Shown here in pieces: positions 1 to 10,495 of a DNA stretch of 36,505 nucleotides (the stretch's first letter is position 1; every line of letters begins with the position of its first letter). Position numbers and translations under genes: made by a program. The stretch is from contig JAGWWA010000014.1 in the NCBI GenBank assembly GCA_018970605.1, positions 1-36,505 on the forward strand. Direction: 5' to 3'. Source of the stretch: Planctomycetota bacterium (GTDB lineage: Bacteria; Planctomycetota; Planctomycetia; Pirellulales; UBA1268). The notes under the pieces were generated by a model. That model had not been told where the DNA came from. It saw nothing but the letters and a program-made list of their open reading frames with translations, and did no database searches.

Positions 1-51
1 AACGACGTCGTCCAGCAGGGCTACAACGAGGATCTCGGCCTCGCCGACTGA
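1..51 (+). CDS. 3' end of an unidentified gene (partial)
   Basis: Frame 1 is open from the first base and ends at a TGA at 49-51, giving the tail NDVVQQGYNEDLGLAD. The gene begins outside the window. The tail is too short to assign a family. It would be convergent with purU downstream, and the 96 nt between them hold a GC-rich hairpin that fits a shared terminator. The frame choice rests only on the plausible composition of the tail. Confidence 0.35.
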   Translation, partial: NDVVQQGYNEDLGLAD

Positions 52-97
52 CTCGGGGCTGCCGACTCGCTCGGCGCTGCAGGCTGGCTGGTGCCCC

Positions 98-118
98 GGC
101 GGCCGCTTCCGCGGCGCC
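98..118. terminator. GC-rich hairpin between convergent genes
   Basis: GGC plus GCCGC (98-106, one bulged G) pairs with GCGGC plus GCC (111-118) around a TTCC loop. An outer GGTGCC/GGCACC pairing (90-95 with 133-138) could extend it. There is no T-run, so its role as a bidirectional terminator is inferred from position only. Confidence 0.3.
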
Positions 119-147
119 AAGCGGGAAACCGCGGCACCGTTCGCGCG

Positions 148-1001
<854 letters not shown>

Positions 1002-1005
<4 letters not shown>

Positions 1006-3488
1006 CCCCAGGCTCCGCGTTCAGCCTGCGGCCGGCCGAACGACGTGGCGGGCACCCAGGCGAGGGCCACCTCGTCCACGGCGATGTCGGTCTTCCGCGC
1101 CGGCACGTCGATCTCCTCCAGCGCGATCGAGTCGGGGCTCGACTCGAGCCGGATACGGTCGAGTTCCAGTTCGACGTCTTCCTCGAGCTGCTGCCGCCGC
1201 TCCTCGAGCGTGGTGAGGCTCTCCTCGGCGTGGGCCACGTCGGCCTGCTGCCGCGTGGCCCGGCTGGCGGACCGCATCGAGGTGGCGGCCCGGCCGATCG
1301 TGGTGGCGCTGATCTTCTTGCGGCCGAAGAGCGCGCCGATCACCGCGGTGCCGATCGAGACGTAGGTCTGCATCGACTGGTTCTGGGCCTCGGCCTTCTC
1401 CTTCTCCACCTTCTGTCGGGCGCGGTCGATCCGGTCGGCGAGCGTGGCGAGCTTGGCGGCGTGCTTGTCGCGGACCTTGTCGATCTGCCCGTCTCGCCAC
1501 TCCTTCACCCGCTGCGCGATTCGCACGCGAAACTCCCCCTCGCTCTCGCCCGGTCGCGAGACGGCTCCGATCGCCGGAGCCGACCAGCAGGTGAGCTTCG
1601 AGGTGCGGCCGAGGTGGCCCTTGAGCGACGTGGCGAGGGTGGCATAGCTCTTTGGGCTGGTGAGGGACGAGGGCAGCGGCGCGAACGAGCCGGTGCGGGG
1701 CGCGGGCTCCAGCGGCGGCGACTCGGCGAACTGCTCGGCCGACTCCCAGGCCGACTCGCCCAGCGAGTCGCCGGCGGTGGCGAGGCAGACCACCTCGCGG
1801 TCGACCTCGATCCCGGCGGTCGCCTTGGCGTAGCGGACGCGGGCCCGGCCGATGATCGCCGGCTCGTAGCGGATCGATGCCTCCAGCGGCACGGCGTCCT
1901 TCGGAGCCAGGAACACCTCACGAATGCCCGGCGGGAGAATCGGCCGCGGACCGCCATCATGCCACGAGGCCGACGCGGAAGACGGCGCTGCGGCCACTGC
2001 GGCAGCGGTCGACGCCGGGGCCGCAGTGGCCGCGGTGAGCCGCTTGATCTCGTCGCGGAGGAGCGGGCCGCGGAGATAGGCCATCGTCCAGCGGGTCTGG
2101 AACAGCGTTTCCTCGTCGCCGTGCACGCTGTGCATCAGGAACCGCCGCTGCTCGAGCCCCGACAGCATCCGGTCGAGTCGGCCACGGTCGAACGATCCGC
2201 CCGAGGCCTGCGCGGCTCCTTCGAGCCCGTCGAGGACGCGCGCCTTGTCGCGGGCGGTCTGCAGCCGGCCGAGGAACCAGAGCCCCGCGTTGGAGAGGCC
2301 CTTGTAGTCGAGATCGACCGGGTTTTGTGTGGCCAGCACCACGCCGAGGCCATAGGCGCGGGCCTGTTTCATGAGCGTGAGGATCGGCGTCTTGCTCGGC
2401 GGGTTGGCGGTCGGTGGCAGGTAGCCGAAGACCTCGTCCATCAGGAACATCGCTCGCAGCGACGACGTGCCCCCCTGCGATCGCATCCAGGAGACCGCGG
2501 CGCCGGCGAGCAGCGTGACGAACGCCATCCGCTGCGAGTCGGCGAGGTGGGCGATCGAGACGACCGCCACGCGGGGTTTGCCCGCAGGCGTCCAGAGAAG
2601 TCGGCTCAGGTCGAGCGGTTCGCCTTCGATCCAGGCCTCGAATCCAGGTGCCGCGGCCACGGTGTTGAGCCGGCTGGCGAGGGCGAATCGGTCGCCGGCG
2701 GGAAAGAAGTTTTCCAGATCGAGGAACCCGACTCGCTCGATGGGCGGGGCCGGCACGGCCCGCACGAGCGTGCCGAAATCGACTTTCTGGCCGCTCTTCC
2801 AGAGGTTGTCGAGGATCGTGGAGAGGAGCACGTGTTCGCGGCTGCGACCCGGTTCCCCCTCGATGCCGACCAGTGCGAGGATCGCCGAGATGAGCGACTC
2901 GATCCGCTCGCGGCGGGCCTCGGGGTCGTCAAGGATCGCGGCGGGGGGCGCGTCGAGGCTGCCGAGCATCGCCAGCGGTCGGCCGGTGCGGCTGCCGGGC
3001 GTGTAGACGGCCATCTCGGCCGCCTCGTGGAGCCGTCGGATCCGTTCGCCTGACTGGCCGCTCGCCGCGAGACCGTCGGCCCATTTCTTGGCGGTGCGGT
3101 CGGCGAGTTCCTCCAGGGAAACGCCCTCGCGCTTCGCCGCCTCGGGTTCCAGCCACGGCAGGAAGTCGGTCGGGGCGAGATTGGGAAACGACAGCAGCAC
3201 ATTGGCGAGGTCGCCCTTGGGGTCGATGACGAGCGTGGGGATGCCGTCGATCGCGGCCTCCTCGATCAGGCCAATGAGCAGACCCGTCTTGCCGCTGCCC
3301 GTCATACCGACGCAGACGGCATGGGTCGTGAACCGTTTGGCATCGACCAGAACAGGTTCGCCCGTGGGTGTGCCGCGGTCGGCATCGATCTTCTGGCCGA
3401 GGTAAAAGACGCCGAGCCCCTCGATGGCGGCGGGGAGCGGATCCTGCGGCTTGCTCCGCGCCCGCGACGGCTTCTTTTCGGATGCCAT
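1002..3488 (-). CDS. HerA/DUF87-like P-loop ATPase with coiled-coil C-terminal region
   Basis: This 828-aa protein has an N-terminal HerA/FtsK-type ATPase core. Walker A (GMTGSGKTG) is at residues 61-69, followed by LVIDPKGDLAN. Walker B (FLMDEVFGYLPP) lies near residue 350, followed by VVLATQNPVDLDYKGLSNAG, typical of HerA-like ATPases. After an Ala-rich linker, the last ~250 residues contain charged coiled-coil segments flanking a hydrophobic, glycine-rich stretch (YVSIGTAVIGALFG). The start at 3488 is chosen because GGAG lies 9 nt upstream and the protein then opens MASEKKPSR; an in-frame extension to 3719 lacks family similarity. Its stop overlaps purU by 4 nt. HerA-type proteins often pair with a nuclease, but none is adjacent. 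The role is unknown; the class assignment is firm. Confidence 0.8.
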
Positions 3489-3604
3489 TGGCTTGTTCTC
3501 CACGTGCTTCGGGCCCGGGGCTGAATGCCACGATTCAACGTCGGCCCGGGAAATCCTGCAACCGGCCGGCAGCCAGGCGGCTCGCGCCGCTCGGCTTTTC
3601 TGAG

Positions 3605-3629
3605 AGCCCAACGCCGTGAGGCGTGGGGT
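3605..3629 (+). repeat. REP-like palindrome, copy A
   Basis: GCCCAA, then CGCC, loop GTGA, GGCG, then TGGGG. The stem has a single internal A-G mismatch and a closing G-T. The reverse complement of 32113-32136 matches 24 nt of this copy with one mismatch, in the loop. It sits between the divergent HerA-like and receiver-phosphatase genes. See copies at 26378, 26437 and 32112. Confidence 0.75.
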
Positions 3630-3712
3630 GCGGCCAGGAGCGACTCGGCATACCGTCGCGGTCGGCTGTGATAGCATTCCCCACGGATCCGGAATCGCGA
3701 GGAAACCCTTCC

Positions 3713-4894
3713 GTGGCACCCTCCAAAGCCCCGCCCCGCCGGGGCGTGACCGTGCTTCTCGTCGACGACCAGCCGATCATCGGCGAGGCCGTTCGGCGGA
3801 TGCTCTCGGGCGAGGAGGGGATCTCGTTCCACTACTGCAAGGACGCCCCGGCCGCGCTCGCCAAGGCGGCGGAGGTGCAGCCTACCGTCATCCTGCAAGA
3901 TCTCGTGATGCCCGAGATCGACGGTCTGACGCTCGTGCGGCAGTTTCGGGCCGACGATCGGTTTCGCGACGTGCCGATCATCGTGCTCTCCACGAAGGAG
4001 GAGCCGGCCGTGAAAGCAGAGGCCTTCGCCGTGGGGGCCAACGACTACATCGTGAAACTGCCCGACCGGCTCGAACTACTCGCCCGTGTCCGCTATCACT
4101 CGCGGGGCTACGTGGCGCTGATGGAGCGAAACGAGGCCTTCACGGCGCTGGAGGCCAGCCGGCAGGTGCTGGCGAACGACCTGGCGACCGCCGCGGACTA
4201 CGTGCGGTCGCTGCTGCCGCCCCCGCAGGATCGCGGCGGCGTGCGGGCCGACTGGCGGTTTATTCCGTCGGCCTCGCTGGGAGGCGACGCCTTCGGCTAC
4301 CACGATCTCGATGCCGACCACTTCGCGATCTATCTGCTCGACGTCTGCGGCCACGGGGTGGGCGCGGCTCTCTTGTCGGTCTCGGCGCTCAATGCGATCC
4401 GCAGTGAGGCCCTGCCACACACCGATTTTCACGACCCCGGCGCGGTGCTCGCGGCCCTCAACAAGGCCTTTCCGATGGAGCGGCAGAACGACATGTTCTT
4501 CACGATCTGGTACGGGGTGTTTGATCGCGGCACGCGGACACTTCGCTGGGCGGGGGGCGGCCACCCGCCAGCCCTGTTGACCAACGGGTCATCGGCTCCG
4601 CAGCGGCTCGATTCCGACGGGCCGCTGATCGGGGCGGTGGACGGACTCGAGTTCGGTTCGAGCGAGGTCCAGATACCCCCAGGAGGAAGGGTTTTTGTGT
4701 ACAGTGACGGGGCCTTCGAGATCAGCCGGCCCGACGGGTCGATGTGGCCGTTCGAGGAGTTTGTGACCACGCTCACCGCCCCAGGCAAGGGACCGGAAAG
4801 CCCGATCGATGCCCTGGTGACCCGAGTGCGGGCGGTCTCGCAGCGGGACGATTTCCACGACGATTTCTCGATGGTGGAACTGGTCTTTTCCTGA
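3713..4894 (+). CDS. Response regulator: WspR-type receiver fused to a PP2C/SpoIIE (RsbU-like) phosphatase
   Basis: The 393-aa protein has a receiver domain at about residues 10-140 and a PPM/SpoIIE serine phosphatase at about 165-390. The receiver shows the acidic pair in VLLVDDQP, the phospho-acceptor Asp in ILQDLVMPEIDG, the conserved Ser in IIVLSTKEE and the Lys in DYIVKLPD. The phosphatase metal sites are GGDAFG, LDVCGHGVGAALL, VYSDGAFE and the terminal DDFHDDFSM. Such proteins dephosphorylate an anti-sigma-factor antagonist in partner-switching pathways when the receiver is phosphorylated. No STAS or anti-sigma partner lies nearby. The GTG at 3713 is preferred because GAGGAA precedes it by about 8 nt; the in-frame ATG at 3623 would add 30 unconserved residues and lies inside a palindromic repeat. 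The receiver resembles that of WspR more than a generic CheY. Confidence 0.9.
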   Translation: MAPSKAPPRRGVTVLLVDDQPIIGEAVRRMLSGEEGISFHYCKDAPAALAKAAEVQPTVILQDLVMPEIDGLTLVRQFRADDRFRDVPIIVLSTKEEPAVKAEAFAVGANDYIVKLPDRLELLARVRYHSRGYVALMERNEAFTALEASRQVLANDLATAADYVRSLLPPPQDRGGVRADWRFIPSASLGGDAFGYHDLDADHFAIYLLDVCGHGVGAALLSVSALNAIRSEALPHTDFHDPGAVLAALNKAFPMERQNDMFFTIWYGVFDRGTRTLRWAGGGHPPALLTNGSSAPQRLDSDGPLIGAVDGLEFGSSEVQIPPGGRVFVYSDGAFEISRPDGSMWPFEEFVTTLTAPGKGPESPIDALVTRVRAVSQRDDFHDDFSMVELVFS

Positions 4895-4902
4895 GCCGCG
4901 AT

Positions 4903-4920
4903 GGCCGGTGCGACCGGGCC
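4903..4920 (+). terminator. Hairpin downstream of the receiver-phosphatase gene
   Basis: GGCCGGT pairs with ACCGG(G)CC around a 3-nt GCG loop, with one bulged G, starting 8 nt after the TGA. It has no T-run, so it is only a candidate terminator. Confidence 0.3.
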
Positions 4921-4977
4921 CTCCGCGAACGCCTTTACGGCCGAAAATGGCGGTCGTGGCCGGGGAAAACGGCCGTC

Positions 4978-5005
4978 TTGCAGGGGAAGATCGAATCCGT
5001 ACACT
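4978..5005 (+). promoter_or_regulatory. Candidate promoter of the tRNA-tuf cluster
   Basis: TTGCAG and TACACT are separated by 16 nt and lie about 27 nt upstream of the first tRNA. The match to sigma-70 consensus is modest (3/6 and 4/6). Position, and the need for a promoter here, are the main support. Confidence 0.3.
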
Positions 5006-5031
5006 TCAAGGTTTCGCGGTTCCGACCGGCC

Positions 5032-5104
5032 GCTAGCGTAGCTCAATTGGCAGAGCAGCTGATTTGTAATCAGCAGGTTGCGGGTTCAACTCCCGCCGCT
5101 AGCT
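5032..5104 (+). tRNA. tRNA-Thr (TGT)
   Basis: A complete 73-nt cloverleaf: acceptor GCTAGCG/CGCTAGC, D arm GCTC/GAGC, anticodon stem GCTGA/TCAGC with loop TTTGTAA (anticodon TGT), and T arm GCGGG/CCCGC with TTCAACT. The 3' CCA is not encoded. It is first in a Thr-Tyr-Gly-Thr array upstream of tuf. Confidence 0.97.
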
Positions 5105-5312
5105 CACCATGACGGCCGTCGCGCGGCACAGCCGGTCGATGGCATCGTGCGGGCGACTCGCCTCAGCCGGTGCATGAGCCGCGGCGGGGTCGCGCGGCCC
5201 CGATGCGATCAGCGAGCGAGATACCAGCGTCCAAACCGATACGGAAGACACGACCGGCACCGCCAGCACACGGACCGGAACAGAACCAGAGGAGTCCAGC
5301 GTTCACCAGAGA

Positions 5313-5395
5313 GGGGAGTTTCCCGAGCGGTCAAAGGGGTCAGACTGTAAATCTGATGGCTTCTGCCTTCGCAGGTTCGAATCCTGCACTCCCCA
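5313..5395 (+). tRNA. tRNA-Tyr (GTA)
   Basis: An 83-nt class II tRNA with acceptor GGGGAGT/ACTCCCC, anticodon stem TCAGA/TCTGA with loop CTGTAAA (anticodon GTA), a long variable arm, T loop TTCGAAT and discriminator A. CCA is not encoded. The 208 nt before it, after the first tRNA, contain nothing recognisable. Confidence 0.96.
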
Positions 5396-5407
5396 GTCTC
5401 ATCCCGC

Positions 5408-5478
5408 GCGGGTGTAGCTCAATGGTAGAGCAATAGCCTTCCAAGCTAAAGACGAGGGTTCGATTCCCTCTACCCGCT
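5408..5478 (+). tRNA. tRNA-Gly (TCC)
   Basis: A 71-nt cloverleaf with acceptor GCGGGTG/TACCCGC (final pair G-T), anticodon loop CTTCCAA (anticodon TCC), T arm GAGGG/CCCTC and discriminator T. Pair 27-43 is A-A. It lies 12 nt after tRNA-Tyr, so the two are surely co-transcribed. Confidence 0.96.
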
Positions 5479-5619
5479 TCGGTGGCTCCTCCGGTGCAAA
5501 CGGCCCTTCCTCAACAGTCAGTACCTTCCTCACCGATACACCCCGAACCACACAACCATCCACCACCGCACAACATCAGGATCCATGGCCGCGGCGGCCG
5601 CGGCGCTTCGACGCACCAC

Positions 5620-5692
5620 GCTGCTGTAGCTCAGTTGGTAGAGCACGTCCTTGGTAAGGACGAGGTCAAGGGTTCAAGTCCCTTCAGCAGCT
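5620..5692 (+). tRNA. tRNA-Thr (GGT)
   Basis: A 73-nt cloverleaf with acceptor GCTGCTG/CAGCAGC, anticodon stem CGTCC/GGACG with loop TTGGTAA (anticodon GGT), and T arm AAGGG/CCCTT. It is the last tRNA before tuf, 62 nt upstream of its ATG. It reads ACC and ACT codons, complementing the TGT isoacceptor at the head of the array. Confidence 0.97.
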
Positions 5693-5754
5693 TTTCGTTC
5701 GTTCGTACCCCCTAACCCACTAACCACCAGAAGAGGACCCCTCAGGGAGAAACG

Positions 5755-6954
<1,200 letters not shown>

Positions 6955-6961
6955 CATCGAG

Positions 6962-6991
6962 GGGAGGGGGCCCGCTTGCGGGCCCCCTCCT
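6962..6991 (+). terminator. Strong hairpin after tuf
   Basis: A near-perfect stem (GAGGGGGCCCG pairing with CGGGCCCCCTC around CTTG, extendable by two pairs) starts about 8 nt after the tuf stop and ends 8 nt before tRNA-Trp. No T-run follows, so it may equally be an attenuator or a processing signal separating the tuf mRNA from the tRNA. Confidence 0.55.
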
Positions 6992-6999
6992 ACCTCCAC

Positions 7000-7072
7000 A
7001 GGGGCGTAGCTCAACTGGCAGAGCGCTGGTCTCCAAAACCAGAGGTTGCGAGTTCGATCCCCGCCGCCCCTG
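7000..7072 (+). tRNA. tRNA-Trp (CCA)
   Basis: A 73-nt cloverleaf with acceptor AGGGGCG/CGCCCCT, discriminator G (expected for Trp), anticodon stem CTGGT/ACCAG with loop CTCCAAA (anticodon CCA), and T loop TTCGATC. The T stem GCGAG/CCCGC has one A-C mismatch. A tRNA-Trp between tuf and secE is a common bacterial arrangement. Confidence 0.96.
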
Positions 7073-7180
7073 CTCGCGGTCGTCGGGCGGCCGCGAGGGT
7101 TCGAAGGACGGTTCAGGACGGTGCGAGTGGTTTCGGTTCCCCAGGATGGCATTCGGGCGACGGAGCGCGTGAGGTTCGCC

Positions 7181-7654
7181 ATGCAGGAAAACGTCAAAAC
7201 AGCAAGCATCTGGGGGGACGTCCTCAGTTTTTCCGTCTACAAGCGGAATCAGGGGCGCGTCACCCGCCAGGTCACGTTCGCGGCCCTCGCGACGATCGTC
7301 GCGTTGGGCGTGTGGCGGCTTGCGCAGCTGCTGGCGATCCAGTACGGCGGCGGTGACAGCCCGCTGTCGAGCCTCGGCGGGGGGGCGGATCTGGGAGTGG
7401 TGCGGTTTCTGGTGCCGGGCGGGCTCCTGGCACTTGGGCTCTGGCTCTGCTACCGGCTCGTCAACATCCCGAAGTTCGCCGACTTCCTGATCGCCGTCGA
7501 GTCGGAGGTGGCGAAGGTATCGTGGCCGTCCGCGGAGGAGGTCTTTCGCAGTTCCGCCGTGATCATCTTCCTGATCTTCGCCCTGGCCGCGATCCTGGCG
7601 GCGTACGACTTGTTTTGGTGGTTCGTCCTTCGTCTCGTGCTCCGCACGAACTGA
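7181..7654 (+). CDS. secE: Protein translocase subunit SecE
   Basis: The product is the small essential subunit of the SecYEG channel. The conserved C-terminal SecE signature is present (VESEVAKVSWPSAEEVFRSS followed by one membrane span). Two further hydrophobic segments precede it (about residues 25-45 and 66-88), so the 157-aa protein is longer than minimal SecE and resembles the three-span form. The ATG at 7181 is preferred: GAGG lies 6 nt upstream, and upstream in-frame codons run back into tRNA-Trp. A GTG at 7169 is possible but lacks a well-spaced RBS. It is followed 49 nt later by nusG, as in most bacteria. Confidence 0.93.
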   Translation: MQENVKTASIWGDVLSFSVYKRNQGRVTRQVTFAALATIVALGVWRLAQLLAIQYGGGDSPLSSLGGGADLGVVRFLVPGGLLALGLWLCYRLVNIPKFADFLIAVESEVAKVSWPSAEEVFRSSAVIIFLIFALAAILAAYDLFWWFVLRLVLRTN

Positions 7655-7703
7655 GTCCCTCATCCCGTTCCCTTTCTCACTCCACCACGCCGGACCGAAG
7701 GCC

Positions 7704-8420
7704 ATGACCGACGACGCGACCAACGAGCACGAGAAACCCGCCGACGAGGTGGTCGCGTCGGCCGGTGTGCCGGCGATCGACGAGGTCGAGGATGACGACA
7801 CGCCGGTCGAGGTGGCCGATCCGTTTGCAGGTGACGAGAACGCCAAGCCGGTGGAGGTTGCCGTCAGTGAGGACGCCCCCGTCGTCGGCGAGCGTCACTG
7901 GTACATCCTCAAGGTGCAGAGCAATCGGGAGGACTCGATTCGCGAGACGCTTCTCCGCCGCATCTCCATGCAGGGCATGGACAAGTGGTTCGGCGAGGTG
8001 ATCGTGCCGAAGGAGCAGGTGACGGAGTTCAAGGGGGGCAAGAAACGCGTCGTTTCCCGCAAGCTCTATCCGGGATACATCCTGGTGAACATGATCTTGA
8101 ACGACGAGACGTGGTACCTGGTCCGGGAGACCGGCGGCATCGGCGATTTCACCGGCTCGGCCGGTCGTCCCAGCCCGATGCTCCCCCAGGACGTGGCCAA
8201 ACTCCTCAACAAGGCCGAGGAAAAGGCCGACGATCAGCCCCGCCTGAAGATCAACTTCAAGAAGGGCGACCGCGTGAAGATCAACGAGGGTACCTTCGAG
8301 AACTTCGAGGGCGAGGTCGAGCAGATCGACGAGGCCAACGGTCGCGTCACGGTGATGCTCAGCATCTTCGGTCGATCGACGCCGGTGGACATCGAATACT
8401 GGCAGATCGAGACGGTGTGA
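7704..8420 (+). CDS. nusG: Transcription termination/antitermination protein NusG
   Basis: NusG binds the beta' clamp helices and couples RNA polymerase to Rho and the ribosome. The NGN domain begins at HWYILKVQSNRE (about residue 64) and contains RKLYPGYILVNM. The KOW domain begins near residue 185 with KKGDRVKINEGTFENFEGEV and ends in SIFGRSTPVDIEYWQIE. The protein is 238 aa because of a ~60-residue acidic, low-complexity N-terminal extension rich in D, E and V. The ATG at 7704 is the only good start, with GAAGG just upstream, so the extension appears real. Confidence 0.96.
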   Translation: MTDDATNEHEKPADEVVASAGVPAIDEVEDDDTPVEVADPFAGDENAKPVEVAVSEDAPVVGERHWYILKVQSNREDSIRETLLRRISMQGMDKWFGEVIVPKEQVTEFKGGKKRVVSRKLYPGYILVNMILNDETWYLVRETGGIGDFTGSAGRPSPMLPQDVAKLLNKAEEKADDQPRLKINFKKGDRVKINEGTFENFEGEVEQIDEANGRVTVMLSIFGRSTPVDIEYWQIETV

Positions 8421-8513
8421 GCCGCAGGCGGCGGGAGTCGAAGGTAGAGTCGGGCCCGCTGCGGTCCGAGACGTTCAGGTTCAACAGACGGCTGACGAAG
8501 AAAGGTTGAAGCG

Positions 8514-8939
8514 ATGGCGAAGCAGGTGGTTGGTCAGGCGAAGTTTCAGGTTCCGGGCGGGCAGGCGACTCCGGCGCCCCCGGTCGGCACGTCGCTGGGT
8601 CGATTCGGCATCAACCTCGGCCAGTTCGTGCAGCAGTTCAACGATCGCACCCGCGAGGCGGCCGGCATGCCGATCCCCGTGGTGGTGACCGTCTACAACG
8701 ACCGCTCGTTCGAGTTCATCACCAAGAGCCCGCCGGCCGCGGCCCTCCTCAAGAAGGCCGCCGGCCTCGCGAAGGGGTCGGGCGTGCCCAACAAGGACAA
8801 GGTCGGCAAAGTCACGAAGGCCCAGCTCGACGACATCGTCCGGCTCAAGGGGGCAGACCTCAACGCCCGCGATGGCGAGCACGCCCGTCGCATGGTCGAG
8901 GGCACGGCCCGCAGCATGGGCATCGTCGTCGAAGGCTGA
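8514..8939 (+). CDS. rplK: 50S ribosomal protein L11
   Basis: This 141-aa protein is part of the GTPase-associated centre with 23S rRNA helices 43-44. It has the N-terminal domain (residues 1-72) and the rRNA-binding C-terminal domain ending in [12 protein letters not shown]. The linker-proximal motif reads [17 protein letters not shown], where most bacteria have PPVGPALGQHGVNI. The start has GAAAGG about 7 nt upstream. The 93 nt after nusG show no clear promoter. Only this N-terminal motif departs from the norm. Confidence 0.97.
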   Translation: MAKQVVGQAKFQVPGGQATPAPPVGTSLGRFGINLGQFVQQFNDRTREAAGMPIPVVVTVYNDRSFEFITKSPPAAALLKKAAGLAKGSGVPNKDKVGKVTKAQLDDIVRLKGADLNARDGEHARRMVEGTARSMGIVVEG

Positions 8940-9012
8940 GGCAGTCCTTTCCGTTTTCGCCCCCAGACTCGCGTTCACCCCACACCAAGTTCACCCCCCA
9001 GTTTCGAGGATC

Positions 9013-9699
9013 ATGACCGTGGCCACGACCAAGCGGATGCGGGCGATGCTCGCCGTGAAGCCGAAGACCGACGACGCCCTTCCGGTGGCGGAGGCGGTCG
9101 CCGTGCTCAAGAAGTTTCCTCCGACCAAGTTCGACCAGACCGTCGAAATCCACATGCGGCTCGGGATCGACCCGAAGCAGGCCGACCAGATCATTCGTGG
9201 CTCGATCGTGCTGCCCCACGGGATCGGGAAGTCGAAGAGGGTCGTCGTGTTCGCGAAGGGCAACCTCGCCGACGACGCGAAGGCGGCCGGTGCCGAGGAG
9301 GTCGGGGCCGACGACCTCGCCAAGAAGATCAAGGAAGGCTGGACCGACTTCGACGTCTGCATTGCGGCTCCCGACATGATGGGCCTCGTCGGCCCGCTCG
9401 GAAAGGTACTCGGTCCGCGGGGCTTGATGCCCAGTCCCCGCGCCGGCACCGTCACGGCCGACATCAAGAAGACCGTCAGCGAATACAAGGCCGGCAAGGT
9501 GGAGTTTCGCAACGACCCCACCGGCATCGTGCACGCCGTCGTCGGGAAGTCGAGCTTCGACGCCGCCAAGCTCATCGACAACATCCGCGCCTTCATCGAT
9601 CACATCGCCGGCATGCAGCCGTCGAGCGTTCGCGGCCAGTACCTCAAGAGCATCTCGATCTCCGGCACCATGACGCCTGGCGTGATGGTGGCCGGCTGA
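9013..9699 (+). CDS. rplA: 50S ribosomal protein L1
   Basis: L1 forms the mobile L1 stalk and in many bacteria represses its own operon. The 228-aa length is normal. Recognisable segments are [22 protein letters not shown], the Gly-rich [19 protein letters not shown] loop, and the C-terminal [15 protein letters not shown]. The ATG at 9013 is preceded by GAGG (rather close, about 4 nt) and gives the family-standard N-terminus; a longer in-frame reading back to 8872 overlaps rplK and is not credible. It lies 73 nt after rplK and 46 nt before rplJ. Confidence 0.97.
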   Translation: MTVATTKRMRAMLAVKPKTDDALPVAEAVAVLKKFPPTKFDQTVEIHMRLGIDPKQADQIIRGSIVLPHGIGKSKRVVVFAKGNLADDAKAAGAEEVGADDLAKKIKEGWTDFDVCIAAPDMMGLVGPLGKVLGPRGLMPSPRAGTVTADIKKTVSEYKAGKVEFRNDPTGIVHAVVGKSSFDAAKLIDNIRAFIDHIAGMQPSSVRGQYLKSISISGTMTPGVMVAG

Positions 9700-9745
9700 T
9701 CACCCGCCCTTCGTTTCATTCCTCGTTTTTCGGATTCCGTTCGCC

Positions 9746-10297
9746 ATGAGCAAAGCCATCAAGGACATGCTGGTCGACGACCTCAAGGGCCGCCTCACCG
9801 GGGTTGGCGATGTGATCGTCGTCAGTCTTGGAAAGCTCGACGCCCAGAAGACCACGCAGCTGCGTCAGTCGCTTCGCAAGAAGCGGATCAGCCTGCAGCT
9901 CGTGAAGAACAGCCTCGCCCGTCGGGCGATGGCCGACACCCCGCTTGCTCCCGCCTTCGAGCAGGCCGAAGGCATGCTGGCGATCGCCTGGGGCGGCGAG
10001 GACGTCGTCGATCTGGCGAAGGAACTCGATCGCCTCCAGGGCGTGAAGGACTTCGAGGGCTTCGAGTGCCGGGGCGGCGCCCTGGACGGATCGCGGCTCA
10101 ATGCCGGAGATGTGAAGCTCGTCGCCAAGTGGCCGACCCGCTCCGAGCAGCTCTCGATCCTCTCGGGTCAGATCAGTTCGCTTGGCGGCAGGCTTTCCGG
10201 CCAGATTCTGGCTGCGGGCGGCGCTCTCGCCAGCCAACTCAAGTCCCGGATCGAGGACCTTGAAAAAGCCGGTGGCGGGGAGGCCGCAGCCTCCTGA
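9746..10297 (+). CDS. rplJ: 50S ribosomal protein L10
   Basis: L10 anchors L7/L12 dimers to the ribosome stalk base. The 183-aa protein has the N-terminal rRNA-binding domain (LRQSLRKKRISLQLVKNSLARRA) and a C-terminal helix (about residues 135-175) that carries the L12 dimer sites. It follows rplA by only 46 nt, so there is no room for the long L10 leader seen in other phyla; if L10 autoregulation exists it must act elsewhere. The gap to rplL is 198 nt and holds a hairpin and a possible promoter. Confidence 0.96.
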   Translation: MSKAIKDMLVDDLKGRLTGVGDVIVVSLGKLDAQKTTQLRQSLRKKRISLQLVKNSLARRAMADTPLAPAFEQAEGMLAIAWGGEDVVDLAKELDRLQGVKDFEGFECRGGALDGSRLNAGDVKLVAKWPTRSEQLSILSGQISSLGGRLSGQILAAGGALASQLKSRIEDLEKAGGGEAAAS

Positions 10298-10304
10298 ATC
10301 GGTT

Positions 10305-10328
10305 CCGCCCCGGGATTTTTTGGGGCGG
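10305..10328 (+). terminator. Hairpin in the rplJ-rplL gap
   Basis: CCGCCCC pairs with GGGGCGG across a 10-nt loop that ends in six T. It begins 8 nt after the rplJ stop. The T-run is in the loop, not after the stem, so partial attenuation or mRNA end protection is as likely as termination. Confidence 0.35.
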
Positions 10329-10330
10329 GC

Positions 10331-10358
10331 TTCACTCCGCGATTTCTCATGGTATGAC
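10331..10358 (+). promoter_or_regulatory. Weak candidate promoter upstream of rplL
   Basis: TTCACT and TATGAC are separated by 16 nt (4/6 matches each) and lie 137 nt upstream of rplL, just after the hairpin. A separate rplL promoter would help raise L7/L12 over L10, but this match alone is weak. Confidence 0.2.
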
Positions 10359-10495
10359 AATGGGCTCGGCTGGAAGGCTCCGGGCAGCCTCCACCGACGG
10401 TACGACAAACCACATCGGCATCTCATTCACCACATCCAGCGGCCGCCGGACCCTCCGGCGAGTCCGCCAATTTCGAAGGGAAAGGACCTCGAGCG

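Noticed and set aside
5105-5312. RNA gene or additional tRNA between tRNA-Thr and tRNA-Tyr
   Set aside because: No second cloverleaf or stable fold was recognisable.
9700-9745. L10 leader or other ribosomal-protein leader upstream of rplJ
   Set aside because: Only 46 nt separate rplA and rplJ, with no room for the known structure.
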